64,000 nt of DNA from Gordonia sp. 'Campus' (GCF_022206305.1 NZ_JAKOIW010000009.1:3893-67892); one strand, 5' to 3'. Numbered from the stretch's first letter, positions 1 through 9,383 are shown. The notes: a model not told the origin generated them from the letters alone. A program made the numbers and translations.

Positions 1-2
1 TG

Positions 3-1055
3 CTGCGGGCGGAGGCCGCACAGGCGCCCGGTCACTACGACCTCATCCACTCGCACTACTGGCTCTCCGGTCAGGTCGGCTGGCTCGCGCGCGATCGGTG
101 GGGCGTCCCGCTGGTGCACACCGCGCACACGCTCGCGGCCGTCAAGAACGCGGCCCTCGCCGAGGGGGACACCGCCGAACCCCAACTACGGGTGATCGGT
201 GAGCAGCAGGTCGTCGGTGAGGCCGACCGGCTCATCGCGAACACGGAAACCGAAGCGGCCGAACTGCTCTCGATGTACGACGCCGATCCCGACCGGATCG
301 ACGTGGTGACCCCGGGCGCCGATCTCGACTGCTACACGCCGGGATCCGCCTCCGCCGCGCGGGCTGCGCTGAACCTCGACCCCGACGAGACGATCGTGAC
401 GTTCGTCGGCCGCATCCAGCCGCTCAAGGCCCCGGATCTTCTCGTCGCGGCCGTCGCGCCGCTCATCTCCGAGGCCGCCTCGACCGGACGCCGGTTACGT
501 CTGCTCGTGGTCGGCGGGCCGTCGGGATCCGGGCTCCAACGACCGACCGCCCTGATGGATCAGGTGGCCGCCCTTGGGATCGCGGACTTCGTCACGTTCC
601 TGCCGCCGCAGCCGGCTGACCGTCTCGCGCAGGTGTACCGGGCATCGGATGTGGTCGCGGTGCCCAGTCACTCGGAGAGTTTCGGTCTCGTCGCGATCGA
701 GGCGCAGGCATGCGGGACGCCGGTCATCGCCGCCAATGTCGGCGGTCTCGGGGTCGCGGTCGACGACGGGCGGACAGGGGTCCTGGTCAACGGACACGCG
801 GTCGGCGACTGGACCAATGCGCTGGAAAAGCTTCTCGCGCAACCTGATCGACTGGTCGAACTCGGTGCGAACGCGCGCCGGCACGCCGAACAGTTCTCGT
901 GGGAGCACACCGTGGACCAGCTCCTCGCCGGTTACGGACGCGCGATGGCGTCGTTCGACGCCCGCCACGGTGCCGACCAGTCCGGTGCGGCTCCGGGTGC
1001 CTCGGCGCGTGTGCGTCGCCGCTGGCGACGCCGGCGCAGCCGCGTCACCGTCTGA
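3..1055 (+). CDS. mshA: MshA-type glycosyltransferase, mycothiol biosynthesis (5' end missing)
   Basis: The C-terminal three quarters or so of a GT-B fold, family 4 glycosyltransferase. The reading frame is open from the first complete codon, so the start lies upstream of the window. MshA transfers N-acetylglucosamine from UDP-GlcNAc to inositol 3-phosphate, the first step of mycothiol synthesis in the actinobacterial cytosol. Visible signatures are the HSHYWLSG segment at the left edge, the [13 protein letters not shown] strand-turn, the [12 protein letters not shown] nucleotide-sugar domain motif and the [21 protein letters not shown] acceptor/donor motif with its EX7E pattern. The last 30 residues are basic and low complexity, as in many homologs. 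It is followed after about 50 bp by a YbjN-domain gene and then gpm and senX3-regX3, the order seen around Rv0486. Confidence in function is high because both motifs and context agree. Confidence 0.93.
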   Translation: MRAEAAQAPGHYDLIHSHYWLSGQVGWLARDRWGVPLVHTAHTLAAVKNAALAEGDTAEPQLRVIGEQQVVGEADRLIANTETEAAELLSMYDADPDRIDVVTPGADLDCYTPGSASAARAALNLDPDETIVTFVGRIQPLKAPDLLVAAVAPLISEAASTGRRLRLLVVGGPSGSGLQRPTALMDQVAALGIADFVTFLPPQPADRLAQVYRASDVVAVPSHSESFGLVAIEAQACGTPVIAANVGGLGVAVDDGRTGVLVNGHAVGDWTNALEKLLAQPDRLVELGANARRHAEQFSWEHTVDQLLAGYGRAMASFDARHGADQSGAAPGASARVRRRWRRRRSRVTV

Positions 1056-1108
1056 CCAGCGGACGTCGCGACGACGAGTATCCGAGTTTTTCCACAGAGA
1101 GGACACCC

Positions 1109-1753
1109 GTGAGCCGCACCGAGGTCATCGACCTGCTCGAGAAGACGTTGGATCGCAACGAGATCGACTACACGCGCAAGAGTGGTGGCGGTGCCGATGT
1201 CGACCACGTCGTCGTCGAGCTGCCCGGCGAACGCAAGCTCAAGACGACCGTGTTGCTGACCGCCAGCGAACATGGCGTGCGGGTGGAGGCGTTCGTGTGT
1301 CGGCGCCCCGACGAGAACCACGCCGGCGTCTTCAAATATCTGCTCAAGCGCAACCGTCGCCTCTACGGCGTGGCCTACACGATCGACAACACCGGAGACA
1401 TCTACCTGATCGGCCGGATCTCGGCCGACGGGCTCACCGCCGACGAGGTCGATCGTGTCCTCGGGCAGGTGCTCGAAGCCGCCGACGGCGACTTCAACAC
1501 CCTCCTCGAACTCGGCTTCCTCGCCTCCATCCAGCGCGAATGGGCGTGGCGGGTCTCGCGGGGCGAATCGCTGCGCAACCTGCTCGCCTTCGAGCACCTC
1601 ATCGACAAGGAGTCGCTTCCCGAGGCGGGTGCGCCCCTCGAAGGTCGTTATGTGCCGGGCGAATCCGTCGTCGAGGAGGCACAGAGCGCGACCGAGGGCG
1701 AGTCGGAGGGCTCCGGCGAGGGTTCGTCGGTCGGCAAATCGGACGAATCGTAG
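1109..1753 (+). CDS. YbjN-domain protein of unknown function (Rv0487-like)
   Basis: A 214-residue soluble protein beginning with GTG at 1109 (VSRTEVIDLLEKTL). An AGAGAGGA ribosome-binding sequence lies about 6 bases upstream. The body has the alternating helix/strand pattern of YbjN/type III chaperone-like folds, with the FVCRRPDENHAGVFKYLL and GDIYLIGRI segments typical of the actinobacterial family. The last 30 residues are a Glu/Ser/Gly-rich acidic tail. The same family sits directly downstream of mshA in mycobacteria. No catalytic motif is visible, and a chaperone-like or regulatory role is only an inference from the fold family. It is probably co-transcribed with mshA, given the short gap. 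An in-frame extension back to 899 overlaps the mshA 3' end in another frame and was not used. Confidence 0.85.
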   Translation: MSRTEVIDLLEKTLDRNEIDYTRKSGGGADVDHVVVELPGERKLKTTVLLTASEHGVRVEAFVCRRPDENHAGVFKYLLKRNRRLYGVAYTIDNTGDIYLIGRISADGLTADEVDRVLGQVLEAADGDFNTLLELGFLASIQREWAWRVSRGESLRNLLAFEHLIDKESLPEAGAPLEGRYVPGESVVEEAQSATEGESEGSGEGSSVGKSDES

Positions 1754-1782
1754 ACTCATCGAGAGAGGTCCACGTCACATCG

Positions 1783-1800
1783 TGTCAACAAGCGTTGATA
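1783..1800. promoter_or_regulatory. Operator-like inverted repeat ahead of the acyl-CoA ligase gene
   Basis: TGTCAACAAGCGTTGATA is an imperfect dyad (TGTCAAC / GTTGATA) 35 bp upstream of the ligase ATG. It overlaps a possible -10 (TACGAT, 1799-1804). The placement suggests a repressor site. The half-sites resemble those in front of the Clp-N gene pair at 53.2 kb, but which protein binds is unknown. Confidence 0.35.
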
Positions 1801-1834
1801 CGATGCGGGCGAGAAATTCCCCAATGGAGGTGTC

Positions 1835-3442
1835 ATGAGCTTCAAGAGTCCGTTCCCTGACGTCGAGATCCCTGATGTGAGCGTGTTCGAGTTCCTGTTC
1901 GGTGCGGTGGCCGACGAGGATCTGGGACGCACCGCGCTGGTGGATCCGAAGTCGGGTGCGACGACGACGTATGCGCAGTTGATCTCGCAGATCGACGCGG
2001 CGGCGGGTGCGTTGGCGGCGCGGGGGATCGGTGTGGGTGATGTGGTGGGCATCTTGTCGCCCAACATTCCGGCGTTCGCGACGGTGTTCCATGGGATTCT
2101 GCGGGCCGGCGGTACCGCGACGACGATCAACGCGCTGTTCACCGGCCCCGAGATCGCCAAGCAGCTGCGTGATTCGGGCGCGAAGATGCTGGTGACGATC
2201 TCGCCGATGCTGGAGCAGGCCAAGGCCGCCGCCGAGGAGGTCGGGTTGGCGGATGCGGATCTGATCGTCCTCGACGGCGAGGGACAGGACGCCTCGGGGC
2301 ATCCGAACGCCGCGGATCTGCTGGGTGCGGGGCTGTCCGCGCCGGAGGTGTCGTTCGATCCGTCGACGCATGTGGCGGTGCTGCCGTACTCATCGGGCAC
2401 GACGGGTAATCCGAAGGGGGTGGCGCTCTCGCACCGCAACCTGGTCGCCAACGTCGCCCAGATCCGTCCGCTGCAGGGCATGGGCGCCGACGACGTGGTG
2501 ATCGCGGTGTTGCCGTTCTTCCACATCTACGGCATGACGGTGTTGCTCAACGCCGCGCTCTACAACCGGGCGTCGCTGGTGATCATGCCACGCTTCGATC
2601 TGGTGGAGTTCCTGGAGAACATCCAGAACCACAAGGTGACGATGGCCTACATCGCGCCGCCGGTGGCGGTGGCGTTGGCCAAGCATCCGATCATCGACAA
2701 CTACGACCTGTCGTCGCTGCACACGATGATGTCGGGGGCGGCGCCGCTGGATGACGAGCTGGGTCAGGCGGTGGCCAAGCGTCTGGATCTGCACATGCTG
2801 CAGGGTTATGGCATGAGTGAGTTGTCGCCGGTCAGCCACATCATTCCGGCCGACACCCCGGGTCTGCTCGGGCAGCAGGATCCGCCGTTGTCGTCGACGG
2901 GTTGGGCGGTGCCGAACTCGGAGAACAAGATCGTCGACCCGGCCTCGGGTGCGGAGATCGAGTTGCCGGCCGAGGGGTTGTCGGAGCCGGGTGAGTTGTG
3001 GGTGAAGGGCCCCAACGTGATGCTGGGGTATCTGAACAATGAGCAGGCCACGGCCGACACCATCGACGCCGACGGTTACCTGCACACCGGTGACATGGCC
3101 CAGGTCGACCCGACCGGCTGCGTGTACATCGTCGACCGGCTCAAGGAGCTGATCAAGTACAAGGGCTATCAGGTGCCGCCGGCCGAGCTCGAGGCGTTGT
3201 TGTTGACCAACGACAAGATCGCCGACGCGGCGGTCATCGGGGTCATCGAGGCGGAATCGGGTGAGGAGATCCCGAAGGCGTTCGTCGTGCGCCAGCCCGA
3301 CACCGAGATCTCCGCCGAGGAGGTCATGGAGTTCGTGGCGTCGAAGGTCGCTCCGCACAAGAAGGTTCGTGCGGTCGAGTTCATCGAGACGATCCCCAAG
3401 TCCGCCTCCGGCAAGATCCTGCGCAAGGACCTGCGGAAGTAG
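1835..3442 (+). CDS. AMP-dependent acyl-CoA ligase, 4-coumarate-CoA ligase-like
   Basis: A 535-residue ANL-superfamily ligase that adenylates a carboxylic acid with ATP and transfers the acyl group to CoA. The P-loop YSSGTTGNPKG starts at residue 185. It is followed by LPFFHIYGM, the GYGMSE core, YLHTGDMAQVD and the C-terminal IKYKGYQVPPAELE hinge, with the catalytic lysine in the PKSASGKILRKDL tail. Length and motif set match 4-coumarate/fatty acyl-CoA ligases. The substrate cannot be read from sequence, and an aryl or medium-chain acid is plausible. The start is supported by a GGAGG box 4 bases before ATG. It stands alone between ybjN and a convergent permease, so with the permease it looks inserted into the mshA-gpm neighbourhood. 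It is probably controlled by the dyad at 1783-1800. Confidence 0.88.
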   Translation: MSFKSPFPDVEIPDVSVFEFLFGAVADEDLGRTALVDPKSGATTTYAQLISQIDAAAGALAARGIGVGDVVGILSPNIPAFATVFHGILRAGGTATTINALFTGPEIAKQLRDSGAKMLVTISPMLEQAKAAAEEVGLADADLIVLDGEGQDASGHPNAADLLGAGLSAPEVSFDPSTHVAVLPYSSGTTGNPKGVALSHRNLVANVAQIRPLQGMGADDVVIAVLPFFHIYGMTVLLNAALYNRASLVIMPRFDLVEFLENIQNHKVTMAYIAPPVAVALAKHPIIDNYDLSSLHTMMSGAAPLDDELGQAVAKRLDLHMLQGYGMSELSPVSHIIPADTPGLLGQQDPPLSSTGWAVPNSENKIVDPASGAEIELPAEGLSEPGELWVKGPNVMLGYLNNEQATADTIDADGYLHTGDMAQVDPTGCVYIVDRLKELIKYKGYQVPPAELEALLLTNDKIADAAVIGVIEAESGEEIPKAFVVRQPDTEISAEEVMEFVASKVAPHKKVRAVEFIETIPKSASGKILRKDLRK

Positions 3443-3474
3443 TTCCGGCCCCTGAGGGCATCCACGACGCTGAC

Positions 3475-3521
3475 ACCCGTATGACGTCGGGTCCGGAAAC
3501 CGGACCCGACGTCATACGGGT
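3475..3521. terminator. Bidirectional terminator with perfect 22-bp stem
   Basis: Arms 3475-3496 and 3500-3521 are exactly complementary, with an AAA loop. T residues follow on the + strand. The hairpin lies between the convergent ligase (+) and permease (-) genes, so it can terminate both. A stem this long and perfect is unusual for a simple terminator. Confidence 0.8.
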
Positions 3522-3527
3522 TTGTGG

Positions 3528-4976
3528 TCAGGGGATCTCGTGCGGCGGGATGTCGTCGTAGGCCGACGCGGCGGCCGCGCCGGTGCGCTTGTGCCACCAG
3601 TAGGTCAGTGCCCACAGGATGACGCCGAGCAGCAGCAGCCAGCCGGCGATGACGTACTGCTGCGGATCGCGGCCCGTGAACGGCAGCGTGAGGTACCCAC
3701 ACGTGACCGCGCCCAGGACCGCGATGGGGGTGTAGGTGCGGAAGTGCTTGTGCCCCACCTTGTCCTTGCGTAGAACCAGCACCGACACGTTCACCACCGT
3801 GAAGACGGCCAGCAGGAGCAGCGCCGTGGTGCCGCCGAGCAGGCCGACGATCGAACCCTTCGGGTCGGCGCTGACATATGCGAGCAGGCACAGGGCGATG
3901 ACGGTGGTGAAGATGATCGCGGCGAACGGTGTCCGACGCCCCGGATGGACGTAACTGAGGAACTTCGGCAACACGCCCTGCTTGCTCATGCCGTACAGCA
4001 ACCGGCTCGCCATCATCATGTTGATGAGCGCGGTGTTGGCGACGGCGAACATCGAGATCCAGGGCAGCAGATCCGACATCGGGAAGTCCGGTGCGGCGGT
4101 CTGCACGACGTCGACGAGCGGGGTCTCGCTCTCGGAGAGCACGCCGACCGGGACGATCGCCACCGCGCAGATCGCGATGAGGACGTACACGGCGGCGGTG
4201 ATGCCGAGACCGCTGAGCATGACCTTCGGGAAGATCCGGACGGGGTCCTTGCACTCCTCGGCCATGTTGACCGAGTCCTCGAAGCCGACGAGGGCGAAGA
4301 AGGCCAGCGACGTCGCCGCGGTCACCGCGATGAAGACGTTCTTGTCGTCGGGACTCTCGAACGCCACCACCGCATCCCAGTGCTCGGCGTTGCCGCCGAC
4401 GATGAACCAGTAGCCGATGAAGAGTACGAGCAGCAGACCGGTCAGCTCCACCAGCGTCAGCACCACGTTGGTGCCGACTCCCTCGGCGACACCGCGGAAG
4501 TTGATGAACATGACCAGGAGCAGGAAGCCGATGGCGATCGCGAACAGCGCCGGGCTGGTCGCGTCGGGGGAGTCACCGGTGAACGCGGTCAACATGTTCA
4601 CCGCGAAAGCGCGCGACGCGGTGGTCGCCGAGGTGATACCCGAACACATCACCGTGAACAGCACGATGAACGTGATGAAGTGGATCCCGAAGGCCTTGTG
4701 CACGTACAGCGCTGCGCCCGCGGCCTGCGGGTACTTCGTCACCAGTTCCAGGTAGGAGAACGCGGTCAGTGTCGCGACGCTGAACGCGATGAGGAACGGC
4801 AGCCAGGCGGCGCCGCCGACCTCACCCGCGACCTGACCGGTGAGGGCGTACACCCCGGTGCCCAGGATGTCGCCGATGATGAACAGCAACAACAACTTCC
4901 AGCCCAGTACGCGTTTGAGCTCGGGCTGCTTCTCCGCATTCTGGCCGGCCTCGCCGGCGTCTGTACTGGCTGTCAT
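3528..4976 (-). CDS. APC-superfamily amino acid permease
   Basis: A 482-residue polytopic membrane protein with about 12 to 13 hydrophobic segments. The first is preceded by a short charged cytoplasmic N-terminus. The TM1 motif GDILGTGVYALTGQVAGEVG carries the unwound GTG substrate-binding element of the amino acid/polyamine/organocation family, and the mid-protein segment FFALVGFEDSVNMAEE is the TM6 equivalent of the cationic amino acid transporter-like branch. It probably imports or exchanges an amino acid using a proton gradient. The C-terminus is a short His/Lys/Ala-rich tail ending in DDIPPHEIP. The ATG at 4976 is the only good start before the first TM. It is transcribed convergently to the acyl-CoA ligase and shares its terminator. 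Substrate is not predictable. Confidence 0.88.
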   Translation of the reverse strand: MTASTDAGEAGQNAEKQPELKRVLGWKLLLLFIIGDILGTGVYALTGQVAGEVGGAAWLPFLIAFSVATLTAFSYLELVTKYPQAAGAALYVHKAFGIHFITFIVLFTVMCSGITSATTASRAFAVNMLTAFTGDSPDATSPALFAIAIGFLLLVMFINFRGVAEGVGTNVVLTLVELTGLLLVLFIGYWFIVGGNAEHWDAVVAFESPDDKNVFIAVTAATSLAFFALVGFEDSVNMAEECKDPVRIFPKVMLSGLGITAAVYVLIAICAVAIVPVGVLSESETPLVDVVQTAAPDFPMSDLLPWISMFAVANTALINMMMASRLLYGMSKQGVLPKFLSYVHPGRRTPFAAIIFTTVIALCLLAYVSADPKGSIVGLLGGTTALLLLAVFTVVNVSVLVLRKDKVGHKHFRTYTPIAVLGAVTCGYLTLPFTGRDPQQYVIAGWLLLLGVILWALTYWWHKRTGAAAASAYDDIPPHEIP

Positions 4977-5138
4977 GCGCTAACGCTAGACCCGCTCCGG
5001 CCCTGGTGCGCGCCGAATCGGTGGCTTCTTCACCATTTCGTCGGCACCGGCCGATCCGGTCCGCGGTGCCGACGAGCGGGCCGTTGATGGGGGGACGGTG
5101 AGATGAGGGCGCTCGGCGTCTGTGGAAAACTGTCCGCC

Positions 5139-5885
5139 ATGAGCAACGGCACCCTGATCCTGATGCGTCACGGCGAGAGCGAATGGAATGCGTCCAACCA
5201 GTTCACCGGCTGGGTGGACGTGGCGCTGACCGAGAAGGGCAAGGCCGAGGCCGAGCGTGGCGGCGAACTGCTCGTCGAACACGACCTGCTGCCCGACGTC
5301 GTCTACACGTCGCTGTTGCGCCGGGCCATCACCACGGCCCACATCGCGCTCGACCGCGCGGACCGTCTGTGGATTCCGGTGGTCCGCGACTGGCGGCTCA
5401 ACGAGCGTCATTACGGCGCGCTGCAGGGCCTCAACAAGGCGGAGACCAAGGAGAAGTTCGGCGACGAGCAGTTCATGCTGTGGCGCCGGAGCTACGACAC
5501 CCCGCCGCCGGCGATCGAGCCCGACGCCGAGTACAGCCAGGTCGGCGACGCGCGCTACGCCGACCTGCCCGAGGTGCCGCTCACCGAGTGCCTCAAGGAT
5601 GTCGTCGACCGCTTCATCCCGTACTACCTCGAGACCATCGTCGCCGACGTCAAGGCCGGCAAGACGGTGCTGCTGGCCGCCCACGGCAACTCGCTGCGCG
5701 CGCTCGTCAAGCATCTCGACGGGATCTCCGACGACGACATCGCCGGGCTGAACATCCCCACCGGCAACCCGCTGCGCTACGACCTCGACGACGACCTCAA
5801 GCCGCTGAACCCGGGGGGTACCTACCTGGACCCTGAGGCGGCGGCCGCCGGTGCCGCCGCGGTCGCCGCCCAGGGACAGAAGTAG
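5139..5885 (+). CDS. gpmA: 2,3-bisphosphoglycerate-dependent phosphoglycerate mutase
   Basis: A 248-residue cytosolic glycolytic enzyme interconverting 3- and 2-phosphoglycerate. The RHGES motif places the phospho-accepting histidine at residue 11, and the second catalytic histidine is in AAHGNS (residue 182). The [11 protein letters not shown] and [15 protein letters not shown] segments are diagnostic of dPGM rather than generic histidine phosphatases. Length matches the family. The ATG at 5139 was chosen because family members begin close to the LILMRHGES strand; an upstream ATG at 5103 would add 12 non-conserved residues. The position between the mshA/ybjN pair and senX3 is the conserved mycobacterial arrangement. 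The Ala-rich C-terminus is a lineage feature. Confidence 0.96.
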   Translation: MSNGTLILMRHGESEWNASNQFTGWVDVALTEKGKAEAERGGELLVEHDLLPDVVYTSLLRRAITTAHIALDRADRLWIPVVRDWRLNERHYGALQGLNKAETKEKFGDEQFMLWRRSYDTPPPAIEPDAEYSQVGDARYADLPEVPLTECLKDVVDRFIPYYLETIVADVKAGKTVLLAAHGNSLRALVKHLDGISDDDIAGLNIPTGNPLRYDLDDDLKPLNPGGTYLDPEAAAAGAAAVAAQGQK

Positions 5886-5968
5886 TCGGGACGGTTCCGC
5901 CGCCGGAGCGTCCGAAAGAACACATTCGCCATGGCGTCAGTGGTGTGACGCGCGCTACATTAGACGGC

Positions 5969-6289
5969 ATGGCGGATGTGGGCACCCTTCGGATCGAACA
6001 TTCCCCTGCTCAGGAGCGGTACGAGGCGATCCTCGTCGGCGATCCGTCGGGCGAGGACGAGGTCGTCGGCTACCTCGATTACGTGTCCGAGCCCTACCAG
6101 GTCGTCATCACCCACACGGTCGTGCGCGAGCAGTTCAGCGGTCACGGTTACGCCGCCCAACTCGTCCGGGCCGTGCTCGAGGACATCCGGCAGGGCGGCA
6201 AGCAGGTCGTGCCGGTCTGCTCCTACGTCCAGCGTTTCATCGAACGCCACCCGGAGTTCGCCGACATGGCGGTCCCCGTCCCGCAGTGA
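5969..6289 (+). CDS. Small GNAT-like N-acetyltransferase (YidJ/YjdJ type)
   Basis: A 106-residue single-domain protein of the short GNAT branch. It has the two N-terminal strands (LRIEHSPAQERYEAIL), the VGYLDYV strand, the acetyl-CoA-binding motif VREQFSGHGYAAQLVRAVLEDIRQGG with the expected GHGxA-type turn, and the C-terminal VPVCSYVQRFIERHPEF block conserved in this family. Partner and substrate are unknown; members are usually annotated as N-acetyltransferases by fold only. ATG 5969 lies right after a TACATT element, so the message may be leaderless. It stands between gpmA and senX3 on the same strand with gaps of 80 and 120 bp. Confidence 0.85.
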   Translation: MADVGTLRIEHSPAQERYEAILVGDPSGEDEVVGYLDYVSEPYQVVITHTVVREQFSGHGYAAQLVRAVLEDIRQGGKQVVPVCSYVQRFIERHPEFADMAVPVPQ

Positions 6290-6407
6290 CGTGGTCGCGG
6301 ACCCCCGTCCCGGGCCCCGCAGCGACTCCGGCCAACACCGCGTGAACAACGGCCGAACACCTCCGTCGGATGTGCGTTCGGAGTTGGTCGAGCCGTAAGC
6401 TGCCCAT

Positions 6408-7811
6408 GTGACCGCCGCAATCTCAGCCGCGACGATCGCGTTCGTACTCGCGCTCTGCCTCGGTGTCGTTCTCGGTCGACTCAGCCGCGACCGTGACCGG
6501 TCCCGGCGATTCGCCTTCGCCGATTTCTTCGCGCGCGGTTCCGCCTCCGGCTCTCATTCGGACGCGGCGGCGCGGGAGGCGGCTCAGTCGATGGGACCCC
6601 GCGCGGTTCCCGCCTCCGCGGAGGTCCGCGACTCCGACATCCAGTCCACCACCGACGACGGCCGCATGACGAAGGCCGGCCTGCTCAGCATGGTCGTGCG
6701 CAACACCATGACCGCGATCGCGGTGGTCGACGAGTTCCGTGACGTCGTCCTCTACAACCAGCGCGCGGTCGAACTCGGTCTGGTGCGTGAGATGCTGCTC
6801 GCCGACCCGGTGTGGGAAGCGGTCAAGGAGGTCCTCGACAGCGGGGTCGAGCGGAACTTCGAGTTCAGTCCGCCGACGTCGAGCCTGGGGTTCGTCTCGA
6901 CGGGTCGCACCCCCCGTCCCAGCGTCGAACATGTGCGGTGCCACGCGAAGATCGTCGCCCAGGGCGACGAACGCTACGTGGTCGCCTACGGGCTCGACGA
7001 CACCGAGCACAAACGCGTCGAGGCGACGCGCCGCGACTTCGTCGCGAACGTCTCCCACGAATTGAAGACGCCCGTCGGAGCGATCGGCCTGCTCGCCGAG
7101 GCGCTGCTCGAGTCCGCCGACGACACCGACTCGGTCCAGCACTTCGGCCGTCGCGTGGTCGGCGAGACCAAGCGCATGGGCAACATGGTGAGCGAACTGC
7201 TCGCCCTCTCCCGGCTGCAGGGCGGCGACACCCCGGCGTTCACCTGCGTCGACGTCGACTCCCTGATCGACGATGCCCTCGCCGCGTCGACGCTCGCCGC
7301 CGAGGCTGCGGCCATCACGCTCCGTGCGGACGAGCCGATCGGTGTCACCATCCGCGGTGATCGTCCGCTGCTGCTGACGGCGTTGAACAACCTGATCGCC
7401 AACGCGATCTCGTACTCTCCGTCGGACACGATCGTCTCGGTCAGCCGCCGCGTCATCAAGATCGAGGGCCGTCCGATGGTCGCCATCGCGGTCACCGACC
7501 GCGGGATCGGCATCGAGCCGGCCGACCAGCAACGTGTCTTCGAGCGGTTCTTCCGCGTCGACAAGGCGCGATCGCGGATGACCGGCGGCACCGGCCTCGG
7601 CCTCGCGATCGTCAAACACGTGGCGGCCAATCACGGCGGCACCATCAACCTGTGGAGCAAGCCCGGCACCGGCTCCACGTTCACCCTGTGCATCCCCGAG
7701 GACCTCACCGACACGGGTTGGACCCCGGAGGCCGACTCCGCACCCGTGCTCGATGCACCTCAGGGCGACGAACCGACTCCTGGTCACTACAGCGAAGGAA
7801 ACAAGAGTTGA
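6408..7811 (+). CDS. senX3: SenX3-type sensor histidine kinase
   Basis: A 467-residue membrane sensor kinase. One N-terminal TM helix (about residues 5-23) is followed by an Arg-rich cytoplasmic linker, a PAS-like domain (about 90-200), the dimerisation/phosphoacceptor helix FVANVSHELKTPVG with phospho-His at residue 217, and a HATPase domain with the N box (LNNLIANAI), DRGIGI and GTGLGLAIVKH motifs. SenX3 phosphorylates RegX3 in response to phosphate limitation in mycobacteria. The kinase lies next to gpmA and overlaps regX3 by 4 bases, the standard arrangement. GTG 6408 is chosen because it precedes the TM segment directly. The Ser/Ala-rich insert at residues 40-75 is longer than in M. tuberculosis as I recall it. 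Confidence 0.94.
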   Translation: MTAAISAATIAFVLALCLGVVLGRLSRDRDRSRRFAFADFFARGSASGSHSDAAAREAAQSMGPRAVPASAEVRDSDIQSTTDDGRMTKAGLLSMVVRNTMTAIAVVDEFRDVVLYNQRAVELGLVREMLLADPVWEAVKEVLDSGVERNFEFSPPTSSLGFVSTGRTPRPSVEHVRCHAKIVAQGDERYVVAYGLDDTEHKRVEATRRDFVANVSHELKTPVGAIGLLAEALLESADDTDSVQHFGRRVVGETKRMGNMVSELLALSRLQGGDTPAFTCVDVDSLIDDALAASTLAAEAAAITLRADEPIGVTIRGDRPLLLTALNNLIANAISYSPSDTIVSVSRRVIKIEGRPMVAIAVTDRGIGIEPADQQRVFERFFRVDKARSRMTGGTGLGLAIVKHVAANHGGTINLWSKPGTGSTFTLCIPEDLTDTGWTPEADSAPVLDAPQGDEPTPGHYSEGNKS

Positions 7812-8494
7812 CCCACGTAATGATCGTCGAGGACGAGGAATCGCTGGCCGACCCGCTCGCATTCCTGTTGCGGAAGGAAGGATTCGAGGCGAGCGTCATC
7901 ACCGATGGCGCGCAGGCTCTCTCGACCTTCGACCGCGTCAGCCCCGACATCGTCCTCCTGGACCTCATGCTCCCCGGGATGTCCGGCACCGAGATCTGCA
8001 AGGCCCTGCGGACGCGCTCCAACGTCCCGGTGATCATGGTGACCGCCCGCGACAGCGAGATCGACAAGGTCGTAGGCCTCGAACTCGGCGCCGATGACTA
8101 TGTGACGAAACCGTATTCGGCGCGCGAGCTGATCGCGCGCATCCGCGCGGTGCTCCGGCGCGGCGGCGAGATGCCCGACGACGGTCTCGATATCGGTGTG
8201 CTCGAGGCCGGACCGGTCCGGATGGACGTCGAGCGACACACCGTGTCGGTGAACGGAGCGTCGATCACGTTGCCGCTCAAGGAGTTCGACCTGCTCGAAT
8301 ATCTCCTGCGCAATTCCGGACGCGTGCTGACCCGCGGTCAGCTGATCGATCGGGTGTGGGGCGTCGACTACGTCGGCGACACCAAGACACTCGACGTGCA
8401 CGTCAAGCGTCTGCGTTCCAAGATCGAGCCCGACCCGGCGAATCCCAAGCACCTCATCACCGTTCGCGGCCTGGGTTACAAACTCGAGGCCTGA
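7808..8494 (+). CDS. regX3: RegX3-type OmpR-family response regulator
   Basis: A 228-residue cytoplasmic regulator. The receiver domain (1-118) has the acidic pocket at D9/E10, the phosphorylated aspartate D52 (LLDLML), T79-type VTARDS and K101-type TKPYSARE motifs. It is followed by an OmpR winged-helix domain (about 130-226) ending RGLGYKLE. The N-terminal VIVEDEE-like segment and DYVTKPYSARELIARIRAVLRRG are near-diagnostic of RegX3. The start is a TTG at 7808 whose last two bases overlap the senX3 stop codon, with a GAAGGAAAC binding site upstream. This indicates translational coupling to senX3. The protein is expected to control phosphate uptake genes; a pitA gene lies 50 kb further on. 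Confidence 0.95.
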   Translation: MTHVMIVEDEESLADPLAFLLRKEGFEASVITDGAQALSTFDRVSPDIVLLDLMLPGMSGTEICKALRTRSNVPVIMVTARDSEIDKVVGLELGADDYVTKPYSARELIARIRAVLRRGGEMPDDGLDIGVLEAGPVRMDVERHTVSVNGASITLPLKEFDLLEYLLRNSGRVLTRGQLIDRVWGVDYVGDTKTLDVHVKRLRSKIEPDPANPKHLITVRGLGYKLEA

Positions 8495-8522
8495 CCCGGG
8501 GGGTCGCTGCCGGCCGCGGTGC

Positions 8523-9383
8523 CTACTCCGGCGGCTGCAGTTCGTACTTGACGTCGGTCTCCCGGCGCGCGGTCGCGGCCTGGGTCGCGGGGTGAACGGC
8601 GATGAGTCCCAGTCCGTTCCGGCGTCGGCACGCAGCGGCGAGGGCCTCGTAGGCCGGTTCGCCGAGCAGCGCGGTCAGTTCGGGAGCGTACGACTCCCAC
8701 ACCTGCTTGGCGCCGATGTGGACGTCGGGTGAGCCCGAGCAGTACCACTTGAGGTCGTGGCCGCCCTCGCCCCAGCCGCGCCGGTCGAACTCGGTGATCG
8801 TCGTCTGCAGCACCTGGGTGCCGTCGGGCCGTTCCACCCAGTCCTGCTCGCGGCGGATCGGGAGTTGCCAGCACACATCGGGTTTGACGGTGAGCGGCTC
8901 TAGCCCTTTGCGCAGCGCCATCGAGTGCAGGGCGCAGCCGACCCCGCCCGCGAATCCGGGGCGGTTCAGAAAGATGCACGCCCCCTTGTGAAGTCGTGTC
9001 TTGAGGGCCGGCTCGTCGTCGAGGTCGCCCTCCTCGAGGTAGCCCTTGGGTCCGAGCGGATCCTTGCCCGAACCCTTTTTGAAGTACTGCCAGTCGTCCG
9101 GCGTCAGCATCGCGACGCCGCGGGCGAGGGTCTCGCGATCGTCGTCGTCGGACAGGTACGCGCCGTGGCTGCAGCATCCATCGGTCTCGCGGCCCGGCAG
9201 GATGCCCTGGCACGCAGGGGTGCCGAAGACGCACGTCCAATGCGAGAGCAGCCACGTGAGGTCGGCTCGGATGACATGTTCCGGATCGGCCGGATCGGCG
9301 AATTCGTACCATTCGCGAGGAAAGTCGAGTTCGACCTCGGGGGCGGGCTTGATCCGGGGCGCGGACGGCGAGATGGCGGTCAC
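8523..9383 (-). CDS. Cysteine-rich conserved protein of unknown function (Rv0495c-like position)
   Basis: A 286-residue soluble protein with a dense set of conserved-looking Cys residues: one pair in [12 protein letters not shown], a CC pair seven residues on in [11 protein letters not shown], then singles in [22 protein letters not shown] and WYCSG. This pattern suggests metal or iron-sulfur binding, like YkgJ/DUF3109 proteins, but that is an inference. Trp-rich blocks ([21 protein letters not shown]) look strongly constrained. It lies between regX3 and the divergent Ppx-like gene, where mycobacteria keep a conserved gene of similar size. GTG 9383 ([13 protein letters not shown]) is preferred; a GTG at 9425 would add 14 residues. 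The stop is certain, the start less so. Confidence 0.78.
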   Translation of the reverse strand: MTAISPSAPRIKPAPEVELDFPREWYEFADPADPEHVIRADLTWLLSHWTCVFGTPACQGILPGRETDGCCSHGAYLSDDDDRETLARGVAMLTPDDWQYFKKGSGKDPLGPKGYLEEGDLDDEPALKTRLHKGACIFLNRPGFAGGVGCALHSMALRKGLEPLTVKPDVCWQLPIRREQDWVERPDGTQVLQTTITEFDRRGWGEGGHDLKWYCSGSPDVHIGAKQVWESYAPELTALLGEPAYEALAAACRRRNGLGLIAVHPATQAATARRETDVKYELQPPE

